A stretch of 64,000 nucleotides of DNA. It comes from Anarhynchus alexandrinus (lineage: Eukaryota > Chordata > Aves > Charadriiformes > Charadriidae). Positions 11,221-23,045 of this stretch are shown one piece after another. Numbering within the stretch: position 1 is the stretch's first letter; every line of letters starts with the position of its first letter. The notes beneath the pieces were generated by a model. That model did not search any database, was not told where the DNA came from, and worked only from the letters and a program-made list of their open reading frames with translations. The stretch spans positions 4,320,671 to 4,384,670 of the forward strand of contig VUYV01000011.1 in the NCBI GenBank assembly GCA_008711295.1, in the 5' to 3' direction. The translations under genes were made by a program, and so were the position numbers.

Positions 11221-12073
11221 GGAAACGAAACCCCAAGTCACAGACACAATTAAGATTTATGGGCCCAGAAGGATGAGGAGACTGGGGATGGAGGAGAAGA
11301 AGGAGGGAAGGAGAAGTAGTGCCAAGGAGGTGGATTACAATTTAATGCTTCTTCATGCTCAAAAATTACAAGAAGGGGCTGAGTGTCGGTCCCTGGGGTG
11401 GGGGCTGCTGGAGCTTGGCTGGGCAGGAGTGGGGAGGTGGTGAGGGCGCGCAGGCTTGTTGTACTTTTTTGGGGAGGAACGTGTCCTGAGCGAGATGCCA
11501 CCAGAGGAATGTGCAGGCATGATTTACAGCCCGAAGGACAGGCTGCCCAGCCACACCGTGCCAGTGCTTTTTTGGCTTGTGAGGCCTCAGCAATGTGGGA
11601 CCCTGAGCGGTGTGGTGTGAGGGGGGCGGTCGGGTCCATCTCCTTGGCTCTGCCCACCCTGCGAATGGCTCCTAGGAAGGACAGGCTCAGGAAAGCAATG
11701 CGGCAAGATCAAAATTGTTTTGGAGCAGAACCAAAGTGCTGTGATGAGGCGCCCACCACCACCCAAAGACTTTTGCTAGAGGAAGCCAAGGTTGAAAGTG
11801 AGAGGAAACAGGAGCCGGGACAGGTGACCCACTTTGGATGAAATAAGAACCAGCTGGGACCTCCTCCCAAAACTGCCGACCAGGCCAGCTTTACTCTACC
11901 CCCCTCAGCTCACCCATAATTTATGGAACAGAGGGTACATGATCCCAAACAGCCCTTTCACATCTCTGTCTAAGAGCTGTCTTGTACCAGCTAGAGCTGT
12001 GACATGGCATTGACATTTTCCTTCTGCCTCTCTGAGTCTGTGTGTAACTGCCAATGGCTTCACTTTTTCTCTC

Positions 12074-12089
12074 TTTTTTTTTTTTTTTT
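12074..12089 (+). repeat. Poly-T tract
   Basis: A run of about 16 T within a CT-rich context. Confidence 0.9.
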
Positions 12090-13153
12090 CCTACGGATGA
12101 GCGGCTGGAAGCAACCCATCCTCTCTCTCTCCCAAAATCAGCTTTCAAAGCCAGATTTTGTTAAATACGCTGGGCTTTCCGAGAATCAGAACAAACCACT
12201 GGTTGTCATTTTTTGTTTGTTTTCCCTTGCTGAGACCCGAATTGGACACGAGAGATTTGCAGAATTATAAATAAATAACAAGGGGGATTCTACTGAAGTG
12301 AAAAGTTTCTGCACAAGGGCTTGGTTTGCTTTAAGAAATGTTTTGTCAGAAATGTCACCCAGCTCCATCAGCATTTGCTGCAGAGAGGCTGAGCTCATGA
12401 GCAGGGTTATTCTTTGCCCTTCCCTACTAAGTCATCAGCGTCACCAGCTCTGTTGTCTCTCATCTCACGAGGAAAATAAGGCTATGACTCCACTGACTCC
12501 ATCCAAATAACACCTTGTTGCTTGCCCCAAAACCACTCGTGGCATGCAAAGCGCTGCCCTTCCAGGATCTCTGCGTGCCCTCTCACCAGCTTGGCTCCTG
12601 CAGCGGGTGGCAGATGCAAGATGTGGAGAGCCAAGGGGTTGAAATCTAGTAAAGTTGAGGATTGCTGCTGCCTTGTGCAGATGATCTGTGTCCCTGGGTA
12701 ACTCCAGCCACGCTGCAGACCAGCGAAGGAAAGTTAGCTTCACACCCCAGAGCTCTACAGACTTTTTTGACAGTGTGCGAATCATGTAGTGTTTGAGGGA
12801 GACAGGGACTAACAGCCTTCTGTTTCCCCAAGTCCTTGTATGTTCAAGCCTGTTTCAGTGTGCAGAAGATCAGCACAAAGGTCTTGGAGATGGGACAGGG
12901 GAAAATACAGACTCAGAAGTATCAATGCATATGTGGGAGGGATATTAATGCTGGCTACTTCGCTACAGCACTTCATGCCATGCAGAAAGGGATTGGCAAG
13001 CAAGGCGCCAACAGAATGGCATCAAATTGTTGTCAGAAAGTGGGAAAACTGTGGAATAAGGAAAAGTTTGGGGTGTTTAGTTTCACTACAGCAGATGGGA
13101 AAGTAAATTAATATGAGGAATTTGGGAATTTACAGCGGAACCTTGACTGGACC

Positions 13154-13231
13154 CACCATCCATCTGGGCTGCCCTTCATCCATCCTTCCATCCATGGATC
13201 TTCCGTGAACCACCCATTCATCCATTTATCT
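13154..13231 (+). repeat. CATC/CCAT simple repeat
   Basis: Irregular CATC and CCAT units (CCACCATCCATC, CATCCATCCTTCCATCCATG, CATTCATCCATTTATC) form a decayed tetranucleotide microsatellite. Confidence 0.8.
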
Positions 13232-14349
13232 TCCTCTTCCTGCCTGCAGTAATTGTTGGCACAAGGCATTGCACAGAGGAAACCAGCTGCAGAGCACAAT
13301 GTTAATTCCCCAGGAATGATGCTTCGAGGTCTTACAGGCTTTCTAGTTGCCCTTTAACTGTTTGCACATAGCAGAACAACCACCCCAGCATTTCCACAGA
13401 GCAGGGCTGCTCGGAGAGGAGCATCACACCCAATCTGCTCCCCATTAAATCAGGACACGGGGAAGCAAGGAAGGTGGTGGTGGGGCCAGCAAGACCTGGA
13501 GCTAACAGAGTAGAGAGGGAAGCAGAGAGGCAGAGGTTGGATGGAGCCTGATAGGAGATACCTGGTAGGGAGAGGTGAGAACAGGAGAAATAAGGGGTGT
13601 TTGCAGGGAAATGGGAAAGAGGAAGAGGAGCAAAGAATCAGCAGCTGCAGTGCTGGAAGCAGGTGGGCTCATGCTGTGCACAGGTGTCTTGGAGGGGTCC
13701 CACAGGGAAGGGAGGAGCTGGGAGAGGTAATAAGAGAGGCAGCAAGACCCAGCCTCCATGTCCCTTGGAGGTGAGCGGTGCTGCTGGCTCCTCAGCCTGG
13801 CAGACTCTTCAGCCCTGTCAGCATTTTTCCAGCTGTCTCCCCTCTCCAGGGCAAACCCTGGGGTTTCAGAAGGAAAAAGGCAAGAAAGCGTGCTCCAAAG
13901 TGCTATGTCTGTAGCAATCCCCCCATCGTGCCCCTGGAACCACTGTGGGCGACAGTGGCTGGCATGATGAAGGGAAGCCAAACGTTGCTCCCGTCAGGAA
14001 TGAGGTGGACAGCATCCTGGCCCAGGTGGTTATCCTGTCCCTGTGGCACTGGGAGGCTGCCCTGATACTGTGTCCAGTTTAGGAGGGTGGTGGAGAAGCA
14101 GGGTAGGGTCTGGTGGCGGGGACCATGGCATAGCTTAGCAAGGAGACAGCAGATCAGTCCTGTGCTGCAAGAGAAGGTTTTTATTGTGTTAGCCAAGTGC
14201 GTCTCTGTGCTTCTGCACCTTGGACCAGCCTTGCAAGAAACCTCAGAGTTGTTATTTATTTGAAGAAAATGTGAGACATCTCTGCCCCTTTGATGGGGTC
14301 TATCCTCAGATGCCTCTTAAATCTGGCACAAAATGCTTCACACTGATGG

Positions 14350-14460
14350 GCTTGGAACAGGGACCCAGGTGCCCTGCTCTGATCTGAGCTCATGATTTGC
14401 TCTCTTTGGGCAAGTCACTAACAGGTTTTTCCTAATGTTTTGGATCAAGGCACCTTTCCC
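14350..14460 (+). mobile_element. MIR-like SINE relic
   Basis: The stretch contains GGGACCCAGGTGCCCTGCTC and, downstream, CTCTTTGGGCAAGTCACTAA. The second string matches the MIR core (GACCTTGGGCAAGTCACTTAA) in forward orientation. Divergence is high. Confidence 0.5.
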
Positions 14461-15404
14461 TTCGTCTATCTCTTTCCCTTGCAGCACAGGTCACACTGGA
14501 CCCAGCCTGGCTGCTCCTGGGCAATAGGCTACATAAGCCAGGGGAGTCCTCTGGATCCAGGGAAAACAGGCTGAGAGGAGCTAGAGCGTGGTCTACATGC
14601 TGGAGCCTGCAAGGTTTCCATCCCCTTTGGAAACATACAGTTTGGTACCACCTTCTTGTCTGGTATCGACATCATCATGTGGCAGTGAGGTACAGAGTCA
14701 AGCTCCTTGTGTCACCCCTAAGCTCTGCTGTTCGGTTCCCCTGGAAGCCCCTTGAATTCTGTGTTGCAAGTCTGGCAGAAGACAAAGCAGCTCCCTCTGC
14801 TCTTTTGTACAGTTTTCTCCTGTCCCTTCGTATTCACCCCTTCCCTGTCCTCTCCTGCTTCCTTATTACGAGGGAAAGTTTTTCCAGCCTCCCTGTCAGA
14901 GGCTCAGCCAGACACATCCAGGCGGGAAAAGCTGCAGTTTCAGGATCCTTGTAGGGAAAAGAAATGGCTTAATGCTTAAATACCCTCCCCACCATGTCGA
15001 CACCTTCCTCCCCCCGACCTGGCGCGTGTTGAGCGAGCAGCAGAGTACCCCAGGGAGCTCTGCTCCAGCTGCACGCTCATCAGCCATACGGGGAGCGCGC
15101 AGCGGTGCTTCGCCACTAACGCTTGCCGTGTTTAATCACACATCTGTGGGTTCAAACAGATTTAGCCAGCGCGGGAAGGGATGCGCCAGGTAGCAGCAGG
15201 TGACAGAAGTTGCTGATTCTGGTTAAACTGTGAAAAACGGATAAGGCAGGCAGGGGAGAGAGGCAGTGCCGCGGGAAGAGGGGACCCACAGGCATCCTAT
15301 GTGTGTGCATACACCCATAGGAGTATGGGAATACCCAGACCTTTACACCTCTTTGATCACCATAGGGTGCACAGCCTGTGTCTGCCATGCTCACACTACC
15401 CAGT

Positions 15405-15773
15405 TCACGCGTGGGTCGTCGGCGCCTGGGCACGTGGGTGATGTCTCCGCACACAGCGCAAACCCCACGTAGGTTTGGGCTGAGATGTTTGTGTAGCAGT
15501 CAGCGCACACTGTGATGATCCCGCGTGGGTGTGTTGGGATGGCAGTGTGTTCCTGTGTGTGGCAGAGCCCTACGCGGGTGTTTGGCAGGAGGAAACCTTG
15601 AGTTTCACGTAGGTGTTTGCTGAGGTCTGTGAGATGTTGTTTACTTTATTTGTTTGCATGCACCAGCAACAGAGATGAGCAGGGATGCTGCATCTTAAGC
15701 ACTGGGGGAAGTCAGGGCTGGGAAATGAGGTTTTTGGAGCTTGGGCTCCTTCCTCTTGCATGCACGTGGGTGT
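15405..15773 (+). repeat. Diverged minisatellite-like motif array
   Basis: A motif near YACGYRGGTGTTTGG recurs at about 15405, 15431, 15466, 15520, 15570, 15605 and 15763. Spacing is irregular, from 26 to 54 bases for the first six. Two copies contain the E-box CACGTG (15431 and 15763). The surrounding DNA is GT-rich and unusually rich in CpG within each copy. Confidence 0.6.
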
Positions 15774-18290
15774 ACATGTTCACCCTGCTGACAGGCGCAT
15801 GTGTGCAGTGACCGTGTATGTCCCACATCCGTACACGCACCCAGCCAAATACCTGCACACAGGCTCCTGGGCAAGGAGGAGGGTGGGCTGTCGTCTCTGG
15901 CTGTTGGCCATGGCAGAGCCTGCATGGCACAAAGGTGGCTCGGAGCTGCCCCTCTCCCCTTGTGCCCCTGGCACAGCCTCCCCTGCAGCCGGGGAGGGGG
16001 AGAGGAGTCAGCCCGGAGGCTCTCACGGCCAGCAGGACTGCCATGCCCAGGGATGGGGAGCCGGGACATGGGGGCCTGATGCTGCAGCTCATGAGCAGCT
16101 ATTTAGGCAGTTCCCACTTGCTGTCAGCACAGGCAGTCACAAGGTGCCCCGAACTGCATTTCTCCCGGGAGGTGCTCCCCAGCTGGCTGCGCCCATGGCC
16201 TGACCTTCACTCTGCCTCTGTTGTCCCTGTCCCCAGCTTCACGGTGTCCTGCTATCGCCTCTTCCCCTGCCTTAAAGCCCCGCCGGCAGCCTTCACACTC
16301 TCCCATTTCTGAGTGCATCCAGGCAGCCCCTTGCTGCCTCCTGCCCATCCCAGCTCGTTGTCCTTTGGTCCCAGCCTACCCCGTGTCCAATACACGAGGT
16401 GTCCTGGCTGGCAGCCGTGCTGTGCCGGCTGGTGGAGGGGACAGGTGGGGTCGGAGGGAGTCTCTGCTCTGCAGCATGGCACAGTTTGGAGCCACATTTG
16501 ACTCCCTCAGCAGGAGGGAGGCAGACAAGGTAATGGCCGCTCTTTCGGGAACGTGAGCATCCATCTGGTGTGCTGAGGGCACAGGGGGTTTGGCACCCAG
16601 GAGCTGGCTCTACCACCATGTGTCCTTGGAAGGGCGAGGGCTGAGCTCTGCCTGGAAAGGGAAATTGTCCTTCCCTCTGACCTTGGGGCTGAGCATTCCC
16701 TGTGGAGCACACCGCATCCCTCAGTCCCTCTGCTCTGCTGCAGCTCTCCGCACAGGCTGGGGACACTCTGGCACCTGCCTGTCTCTTCCCAGGCTATGTC
16801 TTGCTCTCAGCTGTGAGAGAAGATCTGGGGGACGCTGCTCTGGTCCCTGCACCTTGTGCCCTTACTTGTACAGGTACAAAATGTGGGTGTGGCAGCATCA
16901 CCTCAGAAAACCATTTCATACACCCCAGGTGTGTTTGCAAATGACTGCACATCGCACCGAAGGGTGAAGAGCCTGGAGACACACAAGAAATTCCCACCGC
17001 AGCACTGGAGGACCTCATGGGGGGTTAAAAGAGAAATGCAACAGCAAGATGGGAGGCATATGGCTGAGCTGACTAAGAAGGCTCTCCAGTGGGAGTGGAG
17101 CACATTTAGTAGCTTACTATAAACCCTAATGAAACTCAGCAAAGCAAGGAGAGGATTTAGTCTGTTCCTCTGCTCTTTCCCATTTCTCCAATATCTGCCT
17201 CACTTTCCCTCTGCAACACTGGCTATTTTTATTTCCCTCTTTTGCGGTTTAATAGCTAGCCCTCTGTTTCCCTCAATCTTGGATTTTTGCTGTTTTCCCA
17301 AATGGACCCAGAAACAGGAGGTTAATTCTCCCCTTGGATGCCAACACATCTCTGCAGACGCAGGAGCCTGCTGGAAGGTGTGTCCTTGGGAGGAGGTGGC
17401 AGGGACGCCTGGATGCCGGTATAACCTCAGCGTTAGTGCTGACAGATGCACAGTTAACGGTCTGTTTTTTTAATGTGTGTCACTTTGGTATCTAAAAACC
17501 CTAACTGGTGAATGGAAGCCTTCTTGTGCTGCAACATCAGGGCACTTGCTTGAGTCCCAAGCAGAGCAGCGGCTTTCCACCCCTGGATCTCCTCTAAGTG
17601 AGTGCCTCAGGGAGCCGGTGACCACAGCATGTCCTCGTCCCATAGGAGGACGTTTCCAAAGTGCTGCTGTGTGAGGGATAGCAGCTCCTGGACTGGAGTG
17701 TGCTCTTGGGCTCACATACTCTCCGGGGTGCCTGGGGCAGGATGGGGAACAGGGCCTGTGGTAGCCAGACACAAGTGCCAAGGCTGGCAGAGGAGGAGTG
17801 TGCTTGGAGGTTTAAGAGCTCCTTGAGCATCATTCTTTTCTGTGGGTGGATTTATGCCATAAGGATTTACCTGTGTCTCCACTACCTGCTGCTGCACAGA
17901 AACCCAGCACCGTCCCAGGTGTGACAGCAGAGGCTGGAGTTTAGAGCAGGAAGGTCCAAGGCTGATCTTCATCCCAAGAAGTCTTTGGGAGCCGAGGAGG
18001 AAAGTTGGATGATGGATGGGACATGCAAGTCCTGCAAGTTGTCACACTGTCTCTCCATCTCACAGAAAATACCAGCAGGCATCATCAACTCATGTCCCCA
18101 AAGCCCAGTGCAGCCCACCGCAGCTGGCAAACAGCACCACGACTTTAGCATCGCTCCTCTCCTCTCACTGCTCCGCACCCGCCATCACGCTGTACCCCCA
18201 AAACTGGAACCACGGCTCAGTTTCCCCCGGCATCACCAACAACCAGGGCTGTGAGACCGACTCAGATGCAAACACACCCGGGTGCTCACA

Positions 18291-18340
18291 CCCGCTGCCC
18301 CCCACCCTGCTCGCACCCCTTGCCCCCCACCCTGCTCGCA
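18291..18340 (+). repeat. Two-copy 25-bp tandem repeat
   Basis: A 20-base perfect match (18296-18315 and 18321-18340, beginning TGCCCCCCACCC) is repeated at a 25-base period within a very C-rich stretch. Confidence 0.85.
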
Positions 18341-18489
18341 GCATGGCAGCAGCCCACGCTGTGCCGGGGGCCCGGTGGGCAGCACGCACCATCTCTGCCC
18401 GCGGCCCTGCGCTCCAGGAGCCCCCCACGCCTGCTCAGCCGCCCCGGCTGCTCTTAGTTTCTCCCTACTGAAGAATTATGTAGCATGAA

Positions 18490-18800
18490 GAAGCAGGCTC
18501 CACCATCTTGAACTGGCAGTGAACTTTGCTTTCTACATATAAATACAGATAGCAATCACACCCCAATCAGCACACAAGCTTCAGGGCATCATCACGGCAA
18601 CTCTAACTTTCCCATTACGATAATGTGATTTTCACTCAGTCTATAATATCACCAGCCATGAATAAAACAACTGGCTTTCTCTCTCTCTCTCCCCCCCCCC
18701 TTCCCTCTCTCCCCCCTCCCTCCCTCTCTCTTTCTCTCTCCCCCTCTCTTGGATCACAGTCTTTGCATACTAATGATGGCTGAATATGGCTTCCAGGGTG
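18490..18800. promoter_or_regulatory. Candidate regulatory island split by a CT repeat
   Basis: AT-rich DNA with ATATAAATACAGATAGCAAT, TAACTTTCCCATTACGATAA and CTATAATATCACC precedes the CT repeat. CTTTGCATACTAATGATGG, an octamer-like (POU) plus TAAT combination, follows it. The flanking DNA is GC-rich. Confidence 0.3.
18677..18752 (+). repeat. CT/C-rich simple repeat
   Basis: Runs of TC dinucleotides broken by C tracts form a polypyrimidine stretch of about 75 bases. It is embedded between two AT-rich flanks that look like one candidate regulatory island. Confidence 0.95.
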
Positions 18801-21599
18801 CGATTTCTGATGGAGGGGGGAGGTCAGGCTCTGGGTGGATCCCCGGTGCTCTCCAGTCCTCATGCGCACGCCTTCGTCTCTCTTTTACCCTCCTGGATAT
18901 GTGGAACCCGGCTGGACAGACAGACCTGCCCGGACGGATGGGCAGTAGCTGGCTTCTTGCCCCATCTGTGTCATGCACCTGGAGCAGGGCAGGGACACGC
19001 TGCAGCTTGTGTGGCCGGGCGAAAGGGGGTGTCCTGGTCCCCAAAGCCCCCCAGCCCATGCCTGGCTCCCTGGAGCATCCCCACCTCTGCTCAGAGGCTC
19101 TGGTGTATGGGAAATGTGTCAAGCTGGGATTAATCCTGCCCCGGGGCACCCTTGGCAGCTCACCCCTGCTGCTCAGCCAAGCTGTTTGTCTAACCCCGTT
19201 CAGGTCTGCTGTCCCTTAGGACGCACAGAGGCCAGATCAGGGAAGCAATCCGGCTGAAAACAACCCTATCACACACAAAAAAATAATTTCCAGGGAGATT
19301 GTGTCCCTGATCCAACCCACCACACGGATCAGGGCTGTCCCAGGGAATTTCCTGGATTTTCCCCCTGAAAAGCAAGTTTCTGGATCAGACCCATCCTCTT
19401 CTGTGTCCCAGCACTGCCAATGTCATCATTAAGGGCTACTGCAGAGGAGAAACCATTTTGCAGCCTTTTAGGGAATAACCCTGAGCAGGGTTTCCTGTTC
19501 ATTTTGGCACCTCCAGAGGTGCAGCCTGGTGAGCTTAAACCAGCCAGAAAGGGCTCCTGCCTGATTTTGGTGATTTCCAGCAGACTGAGCATCATTGTGT
19601 ATATTCTGGTGTAACTGGAGCACCACTGTGCCCAGTACTACATGCCCTGCTTTGCCTCCAGCCCCAGCAAATGTCCCATGCCTGCTCTGCACACCTCTGG
19701 CCGGAGCTGGCACCCAGCTGGCACAGGGATGGCATGGAGGGGAGCACTCCCATATGCAGGAACTCAAATGAGATGTGGCGGTTTGCTTTTATTTCCCATT
19801 CTCCTTCCCGAAACTGCCATGCCAAGGCACAGAAAATCAGGAGCAGTTTTGCCCCTTCCAGGTCACGTTGATCCAATGTGCAAAGCCAAAACTCAGTTCA
19901 CTCACATCCTCCCCCTGTTTGTTCTCTGCCACCAAAATTTTCAGTAGAAGTCTCTTGTTTGGGGACAGCGGTGGTTTGGACCACTGTGAGGTTCTCTAAC
20001 CCCTGGCTCCACACCAGAGTCAAACACAGTCCCTTTTACTCCTCCCCACCCCATGCTTTGGCTAGGGTTATTATCTCAGGGTGGGTAATTAATTGTCTTG
20101 AACATCAGCAGCTGGCCCTGGTTGGGAGCTGTGCTGGGGAGAGCGGCAGAGCACAGGATTGGGTTATAAGATGCAAGAACACCTGTTTGTGTCTCTTGTT
20201 TTCTCCCTAAAACCTACAAAGTGAGAGAGGGAAGGAGGCAGGGTCCCTGCCTGCTCTGCTCCTGAAAGGTGCCTGTGGGCAAGCGGCGGTGTGGAAGGGA
20301 CTGGCTCTCCTTTTTGCAAAGTAAAGGGATGCATCAAGCATTAATTGCTCAAGCAGTTGTTAAAATGCCCATATTCCTGACAAGCGCTCCTTGCTGTGTC
20401 AGGAGAGCGGCAGGGTGAGTGTTGAGTTACTGGGGTCCTGCAAAGGCTGTCTGAAGCAGCAGTAAAAGGAACTAGGACCAGAAATGGGGCAGGATGGTGC
20501 CTAGGCTTTGCAGAGAGCAGATGTGGATGTTGTGGCTGAAATTGTGGACATCAAGTGAGTTGTCTTGCTCACTTGCAAGTTTTGAGTGCCCAAAGGGGAA
20601 AAACAGTCAGGCGAACAGAAAGTAGCAGTGACATCCTAATTTGTGCTACAGGTCTCTTGCTGTGCGTTAGGGGTGACAGCCTGCACGGGGCAGACTCTGC
20701 TGCTGCTAACCCCTTCCAATACTGTACTGCAATGGGCTGGGCAACGGCTGACCTGGCAGGATGGGTGCACACACAGCCAGCCCTGAGCACCCTCAGCCTG
20801 AAAGCCAGGGTTGCCACGGTCCCGGAGCTGCTGTGCGGCATCGCCACTGCTCCTGATTGCTTTGCTGGAGAGCCACACAGGGAGATGGGAGACTCTGTCC
20901 CTACGGCCTGTCTCTGGGACAAGGCGAGCAGGGAAGCTGCATATTGTAGACACTTGCAGCAAAAGCTGGCACTGAACCCTCCTGGTTAGGATGTACCGTG
21001 GGGTGGCAGACAGGGCATCGGTCAAAATGAAAGACTGGGACAGGCTGCCTGCTCACTCCTGCCTGCCAGCGCTCACGGCTTGTGAGTGTTCTCATATAAA
21101 TCAAGTTCCTTCCCCAGCTGGTGGCTGTTCCTGCAGTCTGGGTGGCTTTGGGGGTGGCTCTATCTCCACTGTCTCTCAGATTTGAGATGGGCTGATCCAG
21201 AGACTGCAAGGGGCTCTGCTGCAAGCAGCCTGCAAAATTGTCTCTGCAGATGAGAAAGCACGCTGGGCTGGTGTACCCCAGAAATCTGTGCTGGGGGCCA
21301 TCGCTTGTCCTTTCCCCACCCCCCAGCAGTGCTCTGGTCCAGGGATGTGGGATGCTGTGGGGTTTCAGAGCCAGGCTGGGCTGAGTCCTGAGCATTGCAG
21401 CTGCCTCTGCTTCCTCTTGAGCTAGCAATGGCTCCCTCGCCTTCCCTGCCATAAAGAGAAGAGCAGAGCTGCTCCAAAAACTAGCAGGCACATCTGTCCA
21501 CTGATCACCCCACAGGGCTCACCCCACCCAGCAGGGGACATGTCCCCTAGTGGGTGACAGGGCTGGCGGAAATGGATGGAGCTGTAATGGAGGCACCTG
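18801..21599. other. Gene-free intergenic stretch
   Basis: GC-rich DNA with no recognised exon. A 9-bp perfect inverted repeat with a 12-base loop lies at 19305-19334 (CCCTGATCC and GGATCAGGG). A short AT-rich word cluster (CAAGCATTAATTGCTC) lies near 20335-20350. Confidence 0.65.
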
Positions 21600-21900
21600 C
21601 CGGCAGGGCTACCTGGGAGACGCTCTTATCTGTCATCTGATTTATCCAGGTTAAAAGGCTGCAATCAGTCACCAAGGTAGATTCATTCCCTAGTAAATAG
21701 TGCCCGAGGGCTTCCAGGACCTATTTTACTGCTAAGCACTCTCTTTCCAATGCTTGAATACCTTTGTTCCCGATGGAGCCGTTGCTGGCTGATATATATA
21801 TGATATGGGGAGTCCCGGTGACTATTTTATTTTTGCTCTGCACAGCTCCTGGCCTTGTCTTGGCTGCGTTGGTCTGCACGATGAATGATCTGTCCGAGGC
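21600..21900 (-). mobile_element. Ty3/gypsy-type retrotransposon fossil: RT end and RNase H domain
   Basis: On the minus strand one frame runs about 100 codons with a single internal stop (TAG at 21723-21721). It shows SFIVQTNAAKTRPGAV (21885 downwards), GIQALERECLAVK (21762-21724), EALGHYLLGNE and LVTDCSLLTWINQMTDKSV. These are the three acidic blocks of Ty3/gypsy RNase H in the right order and spacing. The first catalytic Asp (TDA) is changed to Asn, while the Glu in ALERE and the Asp in VTD remain. The stop replaces the Trp normally found after AVK. Flanking DNA to about 21990 and down to 21480 may belong to the element but shows no clear motif, and no LTRs were seen. Gypsy elements are uncommon in bird genomes, which makes this an old or unusual relic. 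Confidence 0.8.
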
Positions 21901-22919
21901 TTCTTCGCATCCGGGGGCAAATTCAGCTGAGACTGCTTTCGGCTGCTGGGAGACCTGCCTCTGCGAAACCGGCTCTGCCCAAAGCCCAGGCGACTGGCAT
22001 GGAGAAAGAGGAGAGGTTTGGAGGGGAGCAAAGTGATGCTTGGAGCGCTGGTGGGGCTGGCCCTGGGTTTTGGGTTGGGTGCTGGGTGTGACCCAGCTCT
22101 CCTGCCCTCACTGCTCTCGCTGGGGTGCTTTGGGAGGGGGGTGACAGAGCTGGGCTGAGGGAGGGTCATGTGCTGTGGCTGCCCAAACAGCTGCTTTCTC
22201 CAGTGACTCATTCCTGCTGGACCCGACTAGAGCCTGACCCCTATCACAGGTGAGTCCCTTACAGGTTTGGGTACTAGCAGGTTTGGGGAGGGCTCCCAAG
22301 CTGGGAAAAGCAGTGACTGGCATCACCCTGATAGCGATGCCTGGACCCCAGTGATACCCAGAAAAAGGGCCCTCTCTGGCCTCTGGGGTTCAGGTGTCAC
22401 CTCTCATGACATGCCACAAAGCCATTCTGGTTTCCTCTGGGCACTGAGCTCCCCTGTCCAGGCCCTCCTCTTTGCGGGCACGTTTGTATCTGGCTTGGTG
22501 GTGGAGGAGAGGAAACCTCTGGCAAGAAGGCAATGGATACCATATCAGTTTCTATCCTCATTTTAATTGATTTTGCTTTCTTTTCATCCCAGTTGAAACC
22601 AACAAAGCAGACCCCCAGAACTGCTGCCAGTGGGCTGTTGTCCCCATCCAAGCTCCGGGTGCTGCCTGCCTCCCCACCCCAAAGGCCAGGGGAAAGGCTG
22701 CATCCTGCCCCCCCCTTGGGGGAGAGCTCAGGAGCGCTTTTCTCCTGCACCTTGTTCCTCCATATCTTTCAGGCACTTGTCCCGCAAACGTCTGAGATTT
22801 GACTGCTTTTATTCTTTTTCCTGTCTTTGACAAATCTCTTATGTAGTCCATCATCCCAAATTGGTTTGTTAACTTCCTCCCCCTCTTCCCCATCCCCTCC
22901 CATTCCTCCTCCTCCTCCC
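21901..22919. other. Gene-free intergenic stretch
   Basis: The lower part may still belong to the gypsy fossil, but no motif supports it. The remainder is GC-rich unique DNA. Confidence 0.6.
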
Positions 22920-22921
22920 CC
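22861..22921 (+). repeat. CCT-rich polypyrimidine tract
   Basis: Irregular CTCCCC/TCCTCC units form a polypyrimidine stretch directly before a TAAT-rich island (22920-23045). Confidence 0.75.
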
Positions 22922-23045
22922 TAATTAGATTTAGAGTGAAGGACTAATGGAGTATTACTGCGAGGGACTAGGCAAGCTTCCCAAAGTGCTTACCTAAGGG
23001 GAGAGCACTTTGACTAATAGATGTGCATTAAGGCTGTGCATCCTC
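22920..23045. promoter_or_regulatory. Candidate regulatory island
   Basis: Contains CCTAATTAGATTTAG, GACTAATGGAG, GACTAATAGATG and TGCATTAAGG within about 120 bases, and a CAAAGTGCTTACC / AGAGCACTTTGAC pair that forms a weak inverted repeat. Confidence 0.3.

Larger units (their letters stand above)
9791..14349. other. Gene-free intergenic stretch
   Basis: GC-rich DNA with simple repeats at 11178, 12074 and 13154. No coding, RNA or mobile feature was recognised. The open frame at 11383-11841 (152 codons) and the minus frame at 13502-13981 have low-complexity translations typical of GC-rich non-coding DNA. Confidence 0.65.
14461..18489. other. Gene-free intergenic stretch
   Basis: Apart from the minisatellite-like array and the 25-bp duplication, only GC-rich unique DNA is seen. 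The segment 15000-15180 has a local cluster of CpGs (CCTGGCGCGTG, GGGGAGCGCGCAGCGG, CCAGCGCGGGAAG) with GTTTAATCACACATCTG, and could be a small regulatory element. Confidence 0.6.

Noticed and set aside
11383..11841. Plus-strand frame of 152 codons
   Set aside because: No recognised motif and no splice-site support; typical of GC-rich intergenic DNA.
19305..19334. Inverted repeat with 9-bp arms
   Set aside because: Perfect but short. Arms of this size are expected by chance in 64 kb, unlike the 30-pair hairpin at 28550.
20901..21491. Minus-strand frame of 196 codons next to the gypsy fossil
   Set aside because: It is downstream of the RNase H block, but I found no integrase or other pol motif in it and cannot link it to the element.
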